Below the pieces are notes generated by a model. The model made no database searches. It had not been told where the DNA came from and was given only the letters and a program-made list of their open reading frames with translations. Shown here in pieces: positions 1-9,463 of a stretch of DNA of 64,000 nucleotides. The position numbers and the translations under genes were made by a program. Source of the DNA: RBG-13-68-16 sp050018455 (GTDB lineage Bacteria; Acidobacteriota; Thermoanaerobaculia; Thermoanaerobaculales; Thermoanaerobaculaceae); assembly GCA_050018455.1 (NCBI GenBank), contig JBEKAA010000011.1, forward strand, positions 1 through 64,000, written 5' to 3'. The first letter of the stretch is position 1, and each line of letters begins with the position of its first letter.

Positions 1-1
1 C

Positions 2-1210
<1,209 letters not shown>

Positions 1211-1218
1211 GAGTGGCC

Positions 1219-1512
1219 ATGGCATACGACTTCCGTCTCCTGGACCAGTCCACGGCGGAGATCGTCGACACGGCAAAGCGGACGGGTGCGAACGTCTCCG
1301 GCCCCATCCCTCTGCCGACGCAGATCCAGCGCTTCACCGTGCTGCGGTCTCCGCACGTCGACAAGAAGTCGCGTGAACAGTTCGAGATCCGCACGCACAA
1401 GAGGCTTCTCGACATCCTCGATCCCACGCAGCAGACGGTGGACGCGCTCATGAAGCTCGAGCTTCCCGCTGGCGTGGATGTCGAGATCAAGGCCTACGGC
1501 GGGAAGAAGTGA
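1219..1512 (+). CDS. rpsJ: 30S ribosomal protein S10, N-terminally short
   Basis: Small-subunit head protein and antitermination partner (NusE). The 97-residue product has the signatures TAKRTGANVSGPIPLPT, LRSPHVDKKSREQFEIRTHK and the C-terminal LPAGVDVEIKAYGGKK. The ATG at 1219 follows GGAG at 1210-1213; an in-frame GTG at 1213 would add only two residues. Family members normally begin with about ten extra residues (the RIRIRLK strand) before the position where this one starts (AYDFRLLDQ), and only 8 bp separate it from the tuf stop, so that strand is absent here. Otherwise it looks functional. Confidence 0.95.
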   Translation: MAYDFRLLDQSTAEIVDTAKRTGANVSGPIPLPTQIQRFTVLRSPHVDKKSREQFEIRTHKRLLDILDPTQQTVDALMKLELPAGVDVEIKAYGGKK

Positions 1513-1520
1513 GGCCGGGT

Positions 1521-2144
1521 ATGGTGCAAGGAATTCTCGCCAAGAAAATCGGGATGACGCAGGTCTTCGGTGACAACGGGGAGCTGATCGCCGTCACCGT
1601 CGTCCAGGCGGGGCCGTGCGTCGTGGTGCAGCGGCGCACCTCCGAGAACGACGGCCACGAAGCGGCGCAGCTCGGCCTCGTGGCGGGCAAGCCGCCCCGC
1701 CGCGTGAGCAAGGCCCTTCAGGGCTCGTTCGCCAAGGCCGGTGTGCCCCCCACCCGCGTGGTGGGTGAGGTGCCTGTGGCCGAAGGATCCGAGGTCAAGG
1801 CCGGCGATACGGTGCTCTGCGACATCTTCGCCGCGGGCGAGGTGATCCGCGTCGTCGGTACCTCAAAGGGCAAGGGGTTCCAGGGGGCTGTCAAGCGCCA
1901 CCACTTTCGCGGCGGCGCTGCCAGCCACGGCTCCATGTTCCACCGCGCCCCGGGCGGCATCGGCCCGTCGGCGTACCCGTCGCGGGTTTTCCCGGGCACG
2001 AGGATGGCCGGGCGCATGGGCGGCGACAGGACCACGCTGAAGCACGTGAAGGTGGTCAAGGTGGACCTGGAGCGCAACCTTTTGTTCCTCAAGGGTGCCG
2101 TTCCTGGCGGCCGCAACGCTCTGCTGCGGCTGGTGAAGGGGTAA
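1521..2144 (+). CDS. rplC: 50S ribosomal protein L3
   Basis: Early-assembly large-subunit protein reaching toward the peptidyl-transferase centre. It starts MVQGILAKKIGMTQVF, the standard bacterial L3 start, and carries the signature GKGFQGAVKRHHFRGG followed by SHGSMFHRAPGGIG and GRMGGDRTT. ATG 1521 is preferred over the upstream in-frame GTG at 1509 because GAGG lies 6 bp before it and the product (207 aa) then matches the family length. It follows rpsJ by 8 bp in the superoperon. Confidence 0.97.
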   Translation: MVQGILAKKIGMTQVFGDNGELIAVTVVQAGPCVVVQRRTSENDGHEAAQLGLVAGKPPRRVSKALQGSFAKAGVPPTRVVGEVPVAEGSEVKAGDTVLCDIFAAGEVIRVVGTSKGKGFQGAVKRHHFRGGAASHGSMFHRAPGGIGPSAYPSRVFPGTRMAGRMGGDRTTLKHVKVVKVDLERNLLFLKGAVPGGRNALLRLVKG

Positions 2145-2155
2145 GGGGGCGGACC

Positions 2156-2782
2156 ATGAAGCTTGATGTGCGCAACTGGGAAAACGAGGTGGTGGGGGAG
2201 GTCGAGCTCCCGCAGGAGGTCTTCTCGTACCCGGCCCGCCCCCATCTGGTCTACGAGGTGGTGAAGGCGTACCTCGCCGGCCTTCGGAGCGGCACGCACG
2301 CCACCAAGACCCGCAGCATGGTCTCGGGCGGCGGCAAGAAGCCCTGGAAGCAGAAGGGAACCGGGCGTTCGCGTCACGGCTCAATCCGCTCTCCGTTGTG
2401 GCGTCATGGGGCGACGACGTTCGGCCCGCAGCCCCGGTCGTACGAGGCGAAGGTCAACGTCAAGGCGAAGAAAAACGCGCTCAAGTCGGTGCTATCCGAG
2501 CGTCTGGCGGGCGGTCAGCTCCGCGTCCTCGAGTCCCTGGACGTGGACACCCATCGCACGAAGGAGTTCGTTGGGAGACTTGCCAAGCTCGGTCTCTCCG
2601 GCGAGAAGGTGCTCCTGATCGATAGCTACGAGAACCTCAACCTGCTGCTCGCGACCCGCAACCGGCCCGAGTTGAGCACCGCTGACGCCCTGCACGTCCA
2701 CGTCTATCAGGTTCTGGGGGCCAAGCAGGTCGTCTTTTCGCGCCGGGCGTTGGTACAGCTTTCGGAGGTGCTGTCGTCATGA
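2156..2782 (+). CDS. rplD: 50S ribosomal protein L4
   Basis: Exit-tunnel protein; in many bacteria it also represses its own operon. The 208-residue product contains the typical loop GTHATKTRSMVSGGGKKPWK with QKGTGRSRHGS, which lines the tunnel, and the C-terminal ARRALVQLSEV-type end. The start ATG follows AAGGGGGCGG. Its TGA overlaps the start of rplW (ATGA), so the two are translationally coupled. Confidence 0.97.
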   Translation: MKLDVRNWENEVVGEVELPQEVFSYPARPHLVYEVVKAYLAGLRSGTHATKTRSMVSGGGKKPWKQKGTGRSRHGSIRSPLWRHGATTFGPQPRSYEAKVNVKAKKNALKSVLSERLAGGQLRVLESLDVDTHRTKEFVGRLAKLGLSGEKVLLIDSYENLNLLLATRNRPELSTADALHVHVYQVLGAKQVVFSRRALVQLSEVLSS

Positions 2783-3072
2783 AGGACCCACGCCTGATCA
2801 TTCTGCGTCCGATCGTGACCGAGAAAACGGCCGACCTGAAAGAGAGCACCAACACGGTGTGCTTCCAGGTCGCACGCGATGCCAACAAGATCGAAGTTCG
2901 CAAGGCGGTCGAGTCCCTCTTCGGGGTCAAGGTCCTAGAGGTGAGGGTCGTGAACGTCCGCGGCAAGCAGCGTCGCTTCGGTCGCCACACGGGTCTTCGT
3001 CCCGACTGGCGCAAGGCCTACGTGCGCCTCGTCGCCGGCGAGAAGACCGTCGAGTTCTTTGATCAGGTGTAG
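2779..3072 (+). CDS. rplW: 50S ribosomal protein L23
   Basis: Protein at the tunnel exit that docks the signal recognition particle and trigger factor. The 97-residue product has the family start (IILRPIVTEKTADL) and the RRFGRHTGLRPDWRKAYV segment, with the compact bacterial length. Start ATG overlaps the rplD stop by 4 nt; rplB begins 11 bp after its stop. Confidence 0.97.
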   Translation: MKDPRLIILRPIVTEKTADLKESTNTVCFQVARDANKIEVRKAVESLFGVKVLEVRVVNVRGKQRRFGRHTGLRPDWRKAYVRLVAGEKTVEFFDQV

Positions 3073-3083
3073 GGGGAAGGCAC

Positions 3084-3905
3084 ATGGCGCTCAAATCATT
3101 CAAGCCGACATCACCGGGCGTCCGTTTCATGACGCGCCTTGACTTCGGCGAGGTCACGAAGGACCGGCCCGAGAAGTCCCTCACTCGCGGGATCAGCAAG
3201 AGCGGCGGGCGGAACAACGAGGGGCATGAGACGCTGCGGTTCCGGGGCGGCGGCCACAAGCGGCGCTACCGGACGATCGACTTCCGGCGCGACAAGCGCG
3301 GTGTGCCCGCCCGTGTCGAGAGCATCGAGTACGATCCCAACCGCTCCGCGCGGATCGCCCTCCTCGTGTACGCCGACGGCGAGAAGAGATACATCCTCGC
3401 GCCTGATGGCGTCGGCGTCGGCACCACGCTGGTGGCGGCCGAGAAAGCCGAGATCGTGCCTGGCAACTCTCTGCCTCTCAAGAGCATCCCGCTTGGGGCG
3501 ATGGTCCACAACGTGGAGCTGAAGCCGGGTCACGGCGGCCAGATGGTTCGTTCGGCCGGTGTCAGTGCCCAGGTGATGGCCAAGGAGGGGAAGTACGTCA
3601 CCCTCCGTCTCCCCTCGGGCGAGATGCGTCTCGTGCTGACGACGTGCTGGGCCACGATCGGGCAGGTCGGCAACGTCGAACACTCGAACGTGTCGATCGG
3701 CAAGGCGGGGCGGACCCGGTGGAGCGGCCGTCGCCCCCACGTGCGCGGCACGGCGATGAACCCGGTCGACCACCCGCACGGCGGCGGCGAAGGCAAAACC
3801 AAGGGCGGCCGGCACCCCGTGAGCCCCTGGGGCCAGCCCACCAAGGGCTACAAGACGCGGCGTTCCAAGAGGACTACCCGTTTCATCGTGAAGCGGCGGA
3901 AGTAG
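3084..3905 (+). CDS. rplB: 50S ribosomal protein L2
   Basis: Core large-subunit protein needed for subunit association and peptidyl transfer. The 273-residue product shows SLTRGISKSGGRNNEGHETL near the N-terminus (RNN in the RNA-binding fold), RIALLVYADGEKRYILAP in the middle and the near-invariant MNPVDHPHGGGEGKTKGGRH, containing the conserved histidine. AGGGGGAAGG precedes the ATG. Confidence 0.98.
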   Translation: MALKSFKPTSPGVRFMTRLDFGEVTKDRPEKSLTRGISKSGGRNNEGHETLRFRGGGHKRRYRTIDFRRDKRGVPARVESIEYDPNRSARIALLVYADGEKRYILAPDGVGVGTTLVAAEKAEIVPGNSLPLKSIPLGAMVHNVELKPGHGGQMVRSAGVSAQVMAKEGKYVTLRLPSGEMRLVLTTCWATIGQVGNVEHSNVSIGKAGRTRWSGRRPHVRGTAMNPVDHPHGGGEGKTKGGRHPVSPWGQPTKGYKTRRSKRTTRFIVKRRK

Positions 3906-3916
3906 GGGAGGTCGGG

Positions 3917-4201
3917 ATGGCTCGTTCAATCCATAAGGGACCGTTCATCGATGGCCACCTGGCCAAGAAGGTCGAGCAGCTCAACGACACGCGCGAGCGT
4001 CGTGTGATCAAGACCTGGTCGCGCCGCTCGACCATCATTCCCGAAATGGTCGGCCACACGATCGCCGTCCACAACGGCCAGAAGTTCGTCCCGGTGTTCG
4101 TCACCGAGAACATGGTGGGCCACAAGCTCGGCGAATTCGCTCTAACGCGTACGTTCCGAGGTCACTCCGGGACCCGCAAGGAAAAGGGCGCCGCCCACTA
4201 G
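3917..4201 (+). CDS. rpsS: 30S ribosomal protein S19
   Basis: Small-subunit head protein that contacts S13 and the A-site finger. The 94-residue product starts MARSIHKGPFIDGHLAKK and contains RSTIIPEMVGHTIAVHNGQK and GEFALTRTFRGHSG. The reading frame stays open far upstream (to 3644), but that stretch is antisense-like noise inside rplB; ATG 3917 with GGGGAGG just before it gives the normal family length. Confidence 0.97.
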   Translation: MARSIHKGPFIDGHLAKKVEQLNDTRERRVIKTWSRRSTIIPEMVGHTIAVHNGQKFVPVFVTENMVGHKLGEFALTRTFRGHSGTRKEKGAAH

Positions 4202-4210
4202 GGGGAAGGT

Positions 4211-4552
4211 ATGCAAGCCGAAGCTCGACTCCGTTTCTACAAGGGTTCTCCCCAGAAGGTGCGGCTGGTGGCCGACACCGTCCGCGGCAAGGGCGTTCCC
4301 AGGGCGCTCGCAGTGCTCAAGCTGACGCACAAGCGGTGCGCCCACGACCTGGAGAAGCTCGTCCGGTCGGCGGTCGCCAACTTCGAACAGAAGTCTCCCG
4401 GGGTGGACACCGGCAAGCTGGTGCTGAAGAGCATCCAGGTGAACCAGGCCGCGAGCCTGAAGCGATTCCGTGCGGCGTCGATGGGGCGTGTCTTTCCCCG
4501 GCTGCACAGGTTCTGCCACGTGACCGTGCAGGTCGCGGAGCGCGAGGGGTAG
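4211..4552 (+). CDS. rplV: 50S ribosomal protein L22
   Basis: Large-subunit protein whose beta hairpin lines the exit tunnel. The 113-residue product has the typical start (QAEARLRFYKGSPQKVRLV) and the loop region around RFRAASMGRVFPRLHRFCHV, followed by the VTVQVAE end. GGGGAAGG precedes the ATG and rpsC starts 9 bp after the stop. Confidence 0.97.
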   Translation: MQAEARLRFYKGSPQKVRLVADTVRGKGVPRALAVLKLTHKRCAHDLEKLVRSAVANFEQKSPGVDTGKLVLKSIQVNQAASLKRFRAASMGRVFPRLHRFCHVTVQVAEREG

Positions 4553-4561
4553 GAGGCGATC

Positions 4562-5212
4562 GTGGGTCAAAAGGTACACCCGTACGGGTTCAGGCTGGGC
4601 TACAACAAGACGTGGCGCTCTCGCTGGTTCGCCGATGCCGACTACGCCAAGCTCCTCCATGAGGACCTTCGGCTTCGCAAGGCGCTCAAGACGCGCCTCT
4701 CGCACGCCGGCGTGGCCGAGATCGACATCGAGCGCACGGCGAACAAGATCCGGGTCAACATCTTCTCCGCCCGCCCTGGCATCATCATCGGCCGCAAGGG
4801 CGCGGAGGTGGACAAGCTCGGCGCCGAGCTGCGGTCGGTCTACGGCCAGGATATCCATATCAACATCCAGGAGATCCAACGGCCGGAGATCGAGGCCCAG
4901 CTGATCGCCGAGTCGATCGCGAGCCAGCTCGTCCGGCGCATCACGTTCAGGCGCGCGATGAGGCGCTCGATGGAGAACGCCTTGCGTTTCGGCGCCCAAG
5001 GCGTCAAAATTCGTTGCTCGGGTCGCCTCAACGGAGCCGAGATCGCTCGTTCCGAGTGGTACCAGGAGGGGCGTCTACCCCTCCACACCCTCAAGGCCGA
5101 TATCGAGTACGGCTTTGCCGAGGCCTTCACCACCTACGGGGCCATCGGCGTGAAGGTGTGGATCTACAAGGGCGAGCTGCACCGGAGCAAGGCCCACCGG
5201 CGCGCGTTGTGA
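4562..5212 (+). CDS. rpsC: 30S ribosomal protein S3
   Basis: mRNA entry-channel protein with helicase-related role. The 216-residue product starts GQKVHPYGFRLGYNKTW (GTG start) and contains the KH-domain GRKGAEVDKL loop (about residues 77-86) and the C-terminal S3 domain with RSEWYQEGRLPLHTL and DIEYGFAEA. AGGAGG (4551-4556) overlaps the rplV stop and sets the GTG start. Confidence 0.97.
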   Translation: MGQKVHPYGFRLGYNKTWRSRWFADADYAKLLHEDLRLRKALKTRLSHAGVAEIDIERTANKIRVNIFSARPGIIIGRKGAEVDKLGAELRSVYGQDIHINIQEIQRPEIEAQLIAESIASQLVRRITFRRAMRRSMENALRFGAQGVKIRCSGRLNGAEIARSEWYQEGRLPLHTLKADIEYGFAEAFTTYGAIGVKVWIYKGELHRSKAHRRAL

Positions 5213-5228
5213 GGGATGAGGTGCTGCC

Positions 5229-5645
5229 ATGTTGATGCCGAAGAAGGTCAAGTTTCGCAAGCAGCAGCGGGGGCGCAGGCGGGGCCTGGCGACCCGTGGC
5301 GGGGAGCTGTCGTTCGGTGACTTCGGGCTCCAGGCGATGGAGCCTGGGTGGGTCACGGCGCGCCAGATCGAGGCTGCCCGCATCGCGATGACCCGGCACG
5401 TCAAGCGCGGCGGGAAGATCTGGATCCGCGTGTTTCCGGACAAGCCGATAACGAAGAAGCCGGCCGAGACCCGCATGGGCAAAGGCAAAGGAGCGCCGGA
5501 GGAGTGGGTGTGCGTGATCAAGCCGGCGAGGATCCTGTACGAGATGGAAGGGGTGACGGAAGAGGTGGCCCGTGAGGCGATGCGCCTGGCGGCCCACAAA
5601 CTCCCGATCAAGACCCGGTTCGTGGCGCGGGGGCAAGTGCGATGA
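5229..5645 (+). CDS. rplP: 50S ribosomal protein L16
   Basis: Large-subunit protein near the A-site tRNA elbow. The 138-residue product starts MLMPKKVKFRKQQRGRRRGL and shows ARQIEAARIAMTRHVKRGGK, RVFPDKPITKKPAETRMGKGKG and the LPIKTRFVARG end. The first of two in-frame ATGs (5229, 5235) matches the family. Its stop overlaps rpmC by 4 nt. Confidence 0.97.
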   Translation: MLMPKKVKFRKQQRGRRRGLATRGGELSFGDFGLQAMEPGWVTARQIEAARIAMTRHVKRGGKIWIRVFPDKPITKKPAETRMGKGKGAPEEWVCVIKPARILYEMEGVTEEVAREAMRLAAHKLPIKTRFVARGQVR

Positions 5646-5839
5646 AAGCGAAGGAACTGCGGGAGAAGTCGATCGAGGAGCTGCGCAACTCCGAAGGCGA
5701 GCTCAAGGAGCAGCTTTTCAAGTTGCGATTCCAGAAGGCCACCGGCCAGATCTCGAATCCGGCGAAGATCCGTCTCGTGCGCAAGGACATCGCTCGCGTC
5801 GAGACGATCCTCGCCGAGCGCCTCAGGGAAGCGGAGTGA
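5642..5839 (+). CDS. rpmC: 50S ribosomal protein L29
   Basis: Small two-helix protein at the tunnel exit beside L23. The 65-residue product starts MKAKELREKSIEEL and contains the diagnostic LFKLRFQKATGQISNPAKI followed by KDIARVETIL. Start overlaps rplP as ATGA, indicating coupled translation. Confidence 0.96.
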   Translation: MKAKELREKSIEELRNSEGELKEQLFKLRFQKATGQISNPAKIRLVRKDIARVETILAERLREAE

Positions 5840-5842
5840 GCC

Positions 5843-6106
5843 ATGGATAGCACGACCAAGACGAGGAAGACCACGAAGGTCGGGATAGTGGTCTCCGACG
5901 CGATGGACAAGACGGTGATGGTCAAGGTGGAGAGCGTGGTGATGCACAAGCTCTACCACCGATTCGTACAGCGTTCGCGGAAGTTCATGGCCCACGATGA
6001 GGCCAACACCTGCAAGGTGGGCGACAAGGTCCAGATCACCGAGTGCCGCCCGCTGTCCCGGTCCAAGCGGTTCCGGGTCGTGCGCGTGATCCAGCGGGCT
6101 TCGTGA
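5843..6106 (+). CDS. rpsQ: 30S ribosomal protein S17
   Basis: OB-fold protein binding 16S rRNA near h11. The 87-residue product contains VGIVVSDAMDKTVMVKVE, the HKLYHRFVQRSRKFMAHDE segment and VGDKVQITECRPLSRSKRFR, all family hallmarks. It begins 3 bp after rpmC stops. Confidence 0.96.
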   Translation: MDSTTKTRKTTKVGIVVSDAMDKTVMVKVESVVMHKLYHRFVQRSRKFMAHDEANTCKVGDKVQITECRPLSRSKRFRVVRVIQRAS

Positions 6107-6116
6107 GGAGGCGGCC

Positions 6117-6488
6117 ATGATCCAGATGCGGACGATGTTGACGGTGGCCGACAACTCGGGGGCCAAGAAGCTGCAGGCGATTCGCCAACTGGGCGGTTCC
6201 AACGCCGGCCGGTATGCGCGGATCGGGGACGTGATCGTCTGTGCGGTCAAGGAAGCAGTCCCGGATTCCCAGGTCAAGAAGGGGACGGTGGTGCGCGCGG
6301 TGATCGTGAGGACCCGGGCGAGCCACCGCCGCAAGGACGGTTCGTACATCCGGTTCGACGACAACGCGGCCGTCCTGATCAATGCCCAGAAAGAGCCGAT
6401 CGGCACGCGAGTGTTCGGACCGGTGGCACGTGAGCTGCGCGAGCGTCGCTTCATGAAGATCGTCTCGCTCGCGCCGGAAGTCCTGTAG
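6117..6488 (+). CDS. rplN: 50S ribosomal protein L14
   Basis: Inter-subunit bridge protein. The 123-residue product starts MIQMRTMLTVADNSGAKKLQ and has IGDVIVCAVKEAVPDSQVKK, VVRAVIVRTRASHRRKDGSY and IGTRVFGPVARELRERRFMK. GAGGAGG lies just before the ATG. First gene of the spc block. Confidence 0.98.
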   Translation: MIQMRTMLTVADNSGAKKLQAIRQLGGSNAGRYARIGDVIVCAVKEAVPDSQVKKGTVVRAVIVRTRASHRRKDGSYIRFDDNAAVLINAQKEPIGTRVFGPVARELRERRFMKIVSLAPEVL

Positions 6489-6497
6489 GAGGCGGTG

Positions 6498-6827
6498 ATG
6501 GCGAAGAGCTTCAAGATCAAGAAGGGCGACCAGGTTCAGGTCATCGCCGGCAAGGACAAGGGCAAGAAGGGCAAGGTCCTGCGGGTCGACCGCAAGGCGG
6601 GCCGCGTGGTGGTCGAGCACGCCAACATGCTCAAGCGCCACACCAAGGCGAACCCGGGGAAGGGCGCCACGGGAGGCATCGTCGAGCGCGAAGCCCCGAT
6701 CGCGGCCTCGAACGTGATGGTGATTTCGGGTGACACGGGCCGGCCGACGCGGATCGGCTACAAGATCCTCGAGGACGGCAAGAAGGTGCGGTCGGCGAAG
6801 GTCGATGGCGCGATTCTCGACCAATAA
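6498..6827 (+). CDS. rplX: 50S ribosomal protein L24
   Basis: Assembly-initiator protein with a KOW motif. The 109-residue product has KKGDQVQVIAGKDKGKKGKV at the N-terminus and APIAASNVMVISGDTGRPTR later. ATG 6498 is chosen over the in-frame GTG at 6495 because AGGAGG (6487-6492) is then 5 bp away. Confidence 0.97.
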   Translation: MAKSFKIKKGDQVQVIAGKDKGKKGKVLRVDRKAGRVVVEHANMLKRHTKANPGKGATGGIVEREAPIAASNVMVISGDTGRPTRIGYKILEDGKKVRSAKVDGAILDQ

Positions 6828-6842
6828 GGAAGAGAGGGTACG

Positions 6843-7385
6843 ATGGCGCGCTTGAAAGCAACGTACGAGAAGGAAGTGGTCCCGAAGCTCAAGAAAGAGT
6901 TCGGGATCTCAAACCCGATGGCGGTGCCGCGGATAACCCGGGTGGTGTGCAACATGGGACTCGGGGAGGCCCCGCGCAACTCGAAGCTCATGGACCAGGC
7001 GGTTGAGGAGCTCATGGCCATCACCGGCCAGCGACCGACCATCCGCAAGGCCAGGAAATCCATCGCGCAGTTCAAGCTGCGCGCCGGGATGCAGATCGGA
7101 TGCGCCGTCACGCTGCGGCGGGACCGGATGTACGAGTTCCTGGACCGCCTGATCAACATCACGCTCCCGCGAGTGCGTGACTTCCGCGGACTGTCGCCGA
7201 AAGGGTTCGACGGGCGGGGTAACTTCACCATGGGTTTGCGCGACCACTCGATCTTCCCCGAGATCGACTACACGAAGGTCGAGGTTCCCAAGGGCATGAA
7301 TGTCACGGTGGTGACCACCGCCGGGACAGACGACCAGGCCAGGTTCCTGCTTCAGGAGCTCGGCTTCCCGTTTGCGAAAGGTTAG
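6843..7385 (+). CDS. rplE: 50S ribosomal protein L5
   Basis: 5S rRNA-binding protein of the central protuberance. The 180-residue product carries ITGQRPTIRKARKSIAQFKL, RVRDFRGLSPKGFDGRGNF and GLRDHSIFPEIDYTKVE, with the expected bacterial length. GGAAGAGAGGG precedes the start. Confidence 0.98.
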   Translation: MARLKATYEKEVVPKLKKEFGISNPMAVPRITRVVCNMGLGEAPRNSKLMDQAVEELMAITGQRPTIRKARKSIAQFKLRAGMQIGCAVTLRRDRMYEFLDRLINITLPRVRDFRGLSPKGFDGRGNFTMGLRDHSIFPEIDYTKVEVPKGMNVTVVTTAGTDDQARFLLQELGFPFAKG

Positions 7386-7394
7386 GAGGGCGCT

Positions 7395-7580
7395 GTGGCT
7401 CGTACCTGTCTCGTTGCCAAGTCGCTGCGGACGCCGAAATTCCACGTACGGCACCGCAACCGCTGCAAGATCTGTGGCCGCCCGCGGGCCTACATGCGCA
7501 AGTTCGAGCTGTGCCGGCTTTGCTTCCGCAAGCTCGCCCTGGAGGGGTACCTCCCGGGCGTGACCAAGGCGAGCTGGTAG
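7395..7580 (+). CDS. rpsZ: 30S ribosomal protein S14, zinc-binding short form
   Basis: Small-subunit head protein. The 61-residue type Z form begins at GTG 7395 after GGAGGG and keeps two CxxC pairs (CKICG and CRLC) that bind zinc, plus HRNRCKICGRPRAYMRKF and the GVTKASW end. A zinc-independent long form would be about 100 residues. Its presence suggests zinc-replete growth or a second paralogue elsewhere. Confidence 0.97.
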   Translation: MARTCLVAKSLRTPKFHVRHRNRCKICGRPRAYMRKFELCRLCFRKLALEGYLPGVTKASW

Positions 7581-7590
7581 GGGGTGTGCG

Positions 7591-7989
7591 ATGACAATGA
7601 CCGATCCCATCGCTGACCTCCTCACCAGGGTTCGCAACGCGGTCCAGGTCGGCAAGGATCGCTGCGACATCCCGGCCTCGAAGGTCAAGCTGGAGCTGGC
7701 GAAGATCTTCCAGGAGGAGGGCTTCATCCGCACCTTCAAGGTCTTGGAGGAAGGTCCGCAGGGTACTCTCCGGCTCTACCTGAGGTACTCGTCGGACGGC
7801 GAGCCCGCGATCCACGGCGTGGAGAGGGTCTCCCGCCCGGGCCTGCGCGTGTATCGCGGCGTCGAGGAGTTGCCCCAGATCCGGGGCGGCATCGGCGTTG
7901 CGGTGATCTCGACCTCCAAGGGGCTCATGACCGACTCCAAGGCGCGCGAGGCGCGTCTCGGGGGCGAGGTCATGTGCCGCCTGTGGTAG
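7591..7989 (+). CDS. rpsH: 30S ribosomal protein S8
   Basis: Central-domain assembly protein, translational repressor of the spc operon in model bacteria. The 132-residue product starts MTMTDPIADLLTRVRNAV, with VERVSRPGLRVYRG and the RNA-binding GVAVISTSKGLMTDSKARE end leading to GGEVMCRLW. Two close ATGs (7591, 7597); the first is kept. Confidence 0.97.
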   Translation: MTMTDPIADLLTRVRNAVQVGKDRCDIPASKVKLELAKIFQEEGFIRTFKVLEEGPQGTLRLYLRYSSDGEPAIHGVERVSRPGLRVYRGVEELPQIRGGIGVAVISTSKGLMTDSKAREARLGGEVMCRLW

Positions 7990-7999
7990 GGAGGCTGCC

Positions 8000-8542
8000 A
8001 TGTCCCGTATTGGAAAGAACCCCATCCCGATCCCGAAGGCGGTTCAGGTGACCGTGGCGGACGGTATGGTGCAGGTGAAGGGGCCGAAGGGCACGCTGGC
8101 CAACCCGATCCCGGCCGGCATCTCGGTCGCCATCGATGGTGAACAGGTCGTGGTGACCCGCAGCGGCGACCTGCCGCCGGTGAGGGCGCTCCACGGCCTG
8201 ATCCGTGCCCTGATCGCCAACGCGATCAGCGGCGTGACCGCAGGGTTCAAGCGCGAGCTCGACATCGTCGGCGTGGGGTACAAGGCGGAGCTCAAGAGCC
8301 CGCGCGAGGTCGTGCTCTCGCTCGGCTTTTCGCACCAGGTTACCTACAAGGTCCCCGAAGGCGTCGCCGTCAGCTACGACGCCAAGGCGAACCGCCTCAC
8401 GATCGAAGGCATCGACAAGCAGAAGGTGGGGCAGGTGGCGGCGGAGATTCGCAGCGTGCGCCCGCCCGACGTCTACAAGGGCAAGGGTGTGAAGTACTCA
8501 GACGAGGTCTTGAAACTCAAGGCCGGGAAGACGGGAGCGTAG
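8000..8542 (+). CDS. rplF: 50S ribosomal protein L6
   Basis: Protein near the factor-binding stalk base. The 180-residue product begins MSRIGKNPIPIPKAVQV and contains LDIVGVGYKAELK, LGFSHQVTYKVPEGV and the C-terminal RPPDVYKGKGVKY motif. GGGAGG precedes the ATG and 4 bp separate it from rplR. Confidence 0.98.
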   Translation: MSRIGKNPIPIPKAVQVTVADGMVQVKGPKGTLANPIPAGISVAIDGEQVVVTRSGDLPPVRALHGLIRALIANAISGVTAGFKRELDIVGVGYKAELKSPREVVLSLGFSHQVTYKVPEGVAVSYDAKANRLTIEGIDKQKVGQVAAEIRSVRPPDVYKGKGVKYSDEVLKLKAGKTGA

Positions 8543-8546
8543 GGCC

Positions 8547-8915
8547 ATGGCGCAGGTACAAGACAGGAAGCAACGGCGTCATCGCATTCATATGCGCATC
8601 CGGAAGGCGGTCGCCGGCACCGCGGAGCGTCCGAGGCTGGTGGTGTTCCGGTCGCTCGCCAACGTGTACGCGCAGCTCATCGACGACGTCAAAGGGACGA
8701 CCCTTATCGCGGCTTCGACCGTTGAGAAGGACCTCCGCGCGGAGCTTCCCAATTGCGGCAACAAGGCGGCCGGCCGCGTGGTGGGCAAGGCGATCGCGGA
8801 ACGGGCCAAGGACAAGGGAATTACCTCGGTGGTGTTCGACCGGGCCGGCTTCCGGTACCACGGTGTGGTCAAGGAGCTGGCGGACGCGGCCCGTGAAGCG
8901 GGCCTGAAGTTCTAG
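8547..8915 (+). CDS. rplR: 50S ribosomal protein L18
   Basis: 5S rRNA-binding protein. The 122-residue product has the basic N-terminus RKQRRHRIHMRIRKAVAGT, RPRLVVFRSLANVYAQLIDD and FDRAGFRYHGVVKELADAAR. It sits in the standard order between L6 and S5. Confidence 0.97.
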   Translation: MAQVQDRKQRRHRIHMRIRKAVAGTAERPRLVVFRSLANVYAQLIDDVKGTTLIAASTVEKDLRAELPNCGNKAAGRVVGKAIAERAKDKGITSVVFDRAGFRYHGVVKELADAAREAGLKF

Positions 8916-8926
8916 GGGCTAAAGCG

Positions 8927-9463
8927 ATGAGCGAGCGGGAAAGCCAATTCATCGATCACGTGGTGAGCATCAACCGCGTCACCAAGGTGGTTAAGGGCGG
9001 CAAGAACTTCTCGTTTTCGGCGCTTGTTGTGGTCGGCGACGGGAACGGCAGGGTCGGCTTCGGCACCGGGAAGGCACGCGAGGTGCCCCAGGCGATCCGG
9101 AAGGCCACCGAGGCTGCGCGCCGCGTGATGATCAGCGTCCACCGCAAGGGGACGACGATCCCTCACGAGGTGATCGGCCACTTCGGGGCCGGCCGTGTGC
9201 TGCTCCGCCCGGCCTCGCCGGGGACCGGCGTGATCGCCGGCGGAGCGGTGCGCGCCATCGCCGAGGCGGCCGGGATCGCCGACGTCCTGACGAAGTCGCT
9301 GGGGACGACCAACCCGCACAACCTCGTGCGAGCCACCTTCGAGGCTCTCGAACAGCTGACGACGAAGGAAGAGGTCGCGCAGCTCAGGCGGAGCGGGGGC
9401 GAGGCGGACGTGGTCGAGGAGGCCGAGCATCCGATCGGCCCGCTCCCGGAGGTTGAGGTATGA
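8927..9463 (+). CDS. rpsE: 30S ribosomal protein S5
   Basis: Fidelity protein near the mRNA entry site. The 178-residue product shows VVKGGKNFSFSALVVVGDG, GFGTGKAREVPQAIRKATE, PGTGVIAGGAVRAIAEAAGI and GTTNPHNLVRATFEAL. Its stop overlaps rpmD by 4 nt (ATGA). Confidence 0.98.
   Translation: MSERESQFIDHVVSINRVTKVVKGGKNFSFSALVVVGDGNGRVGFGTGKAREVPQAIRKATEAARRVMISVHRKGTTIPHEVIGHFGAGRVLLRPASPGTGVIAGGAVRAIAEAAGIADVLTKSLGTTNPHNLVRATFEALEQLTTKEEVAQLRRSGGEADVVEEAEHPIGPLPEVEV

Noticed and set aside
5075..6520. 481-codon antisense ORF over rpsC-rplN
   Set aside because: Shadow of well-identified ribosomal genes.
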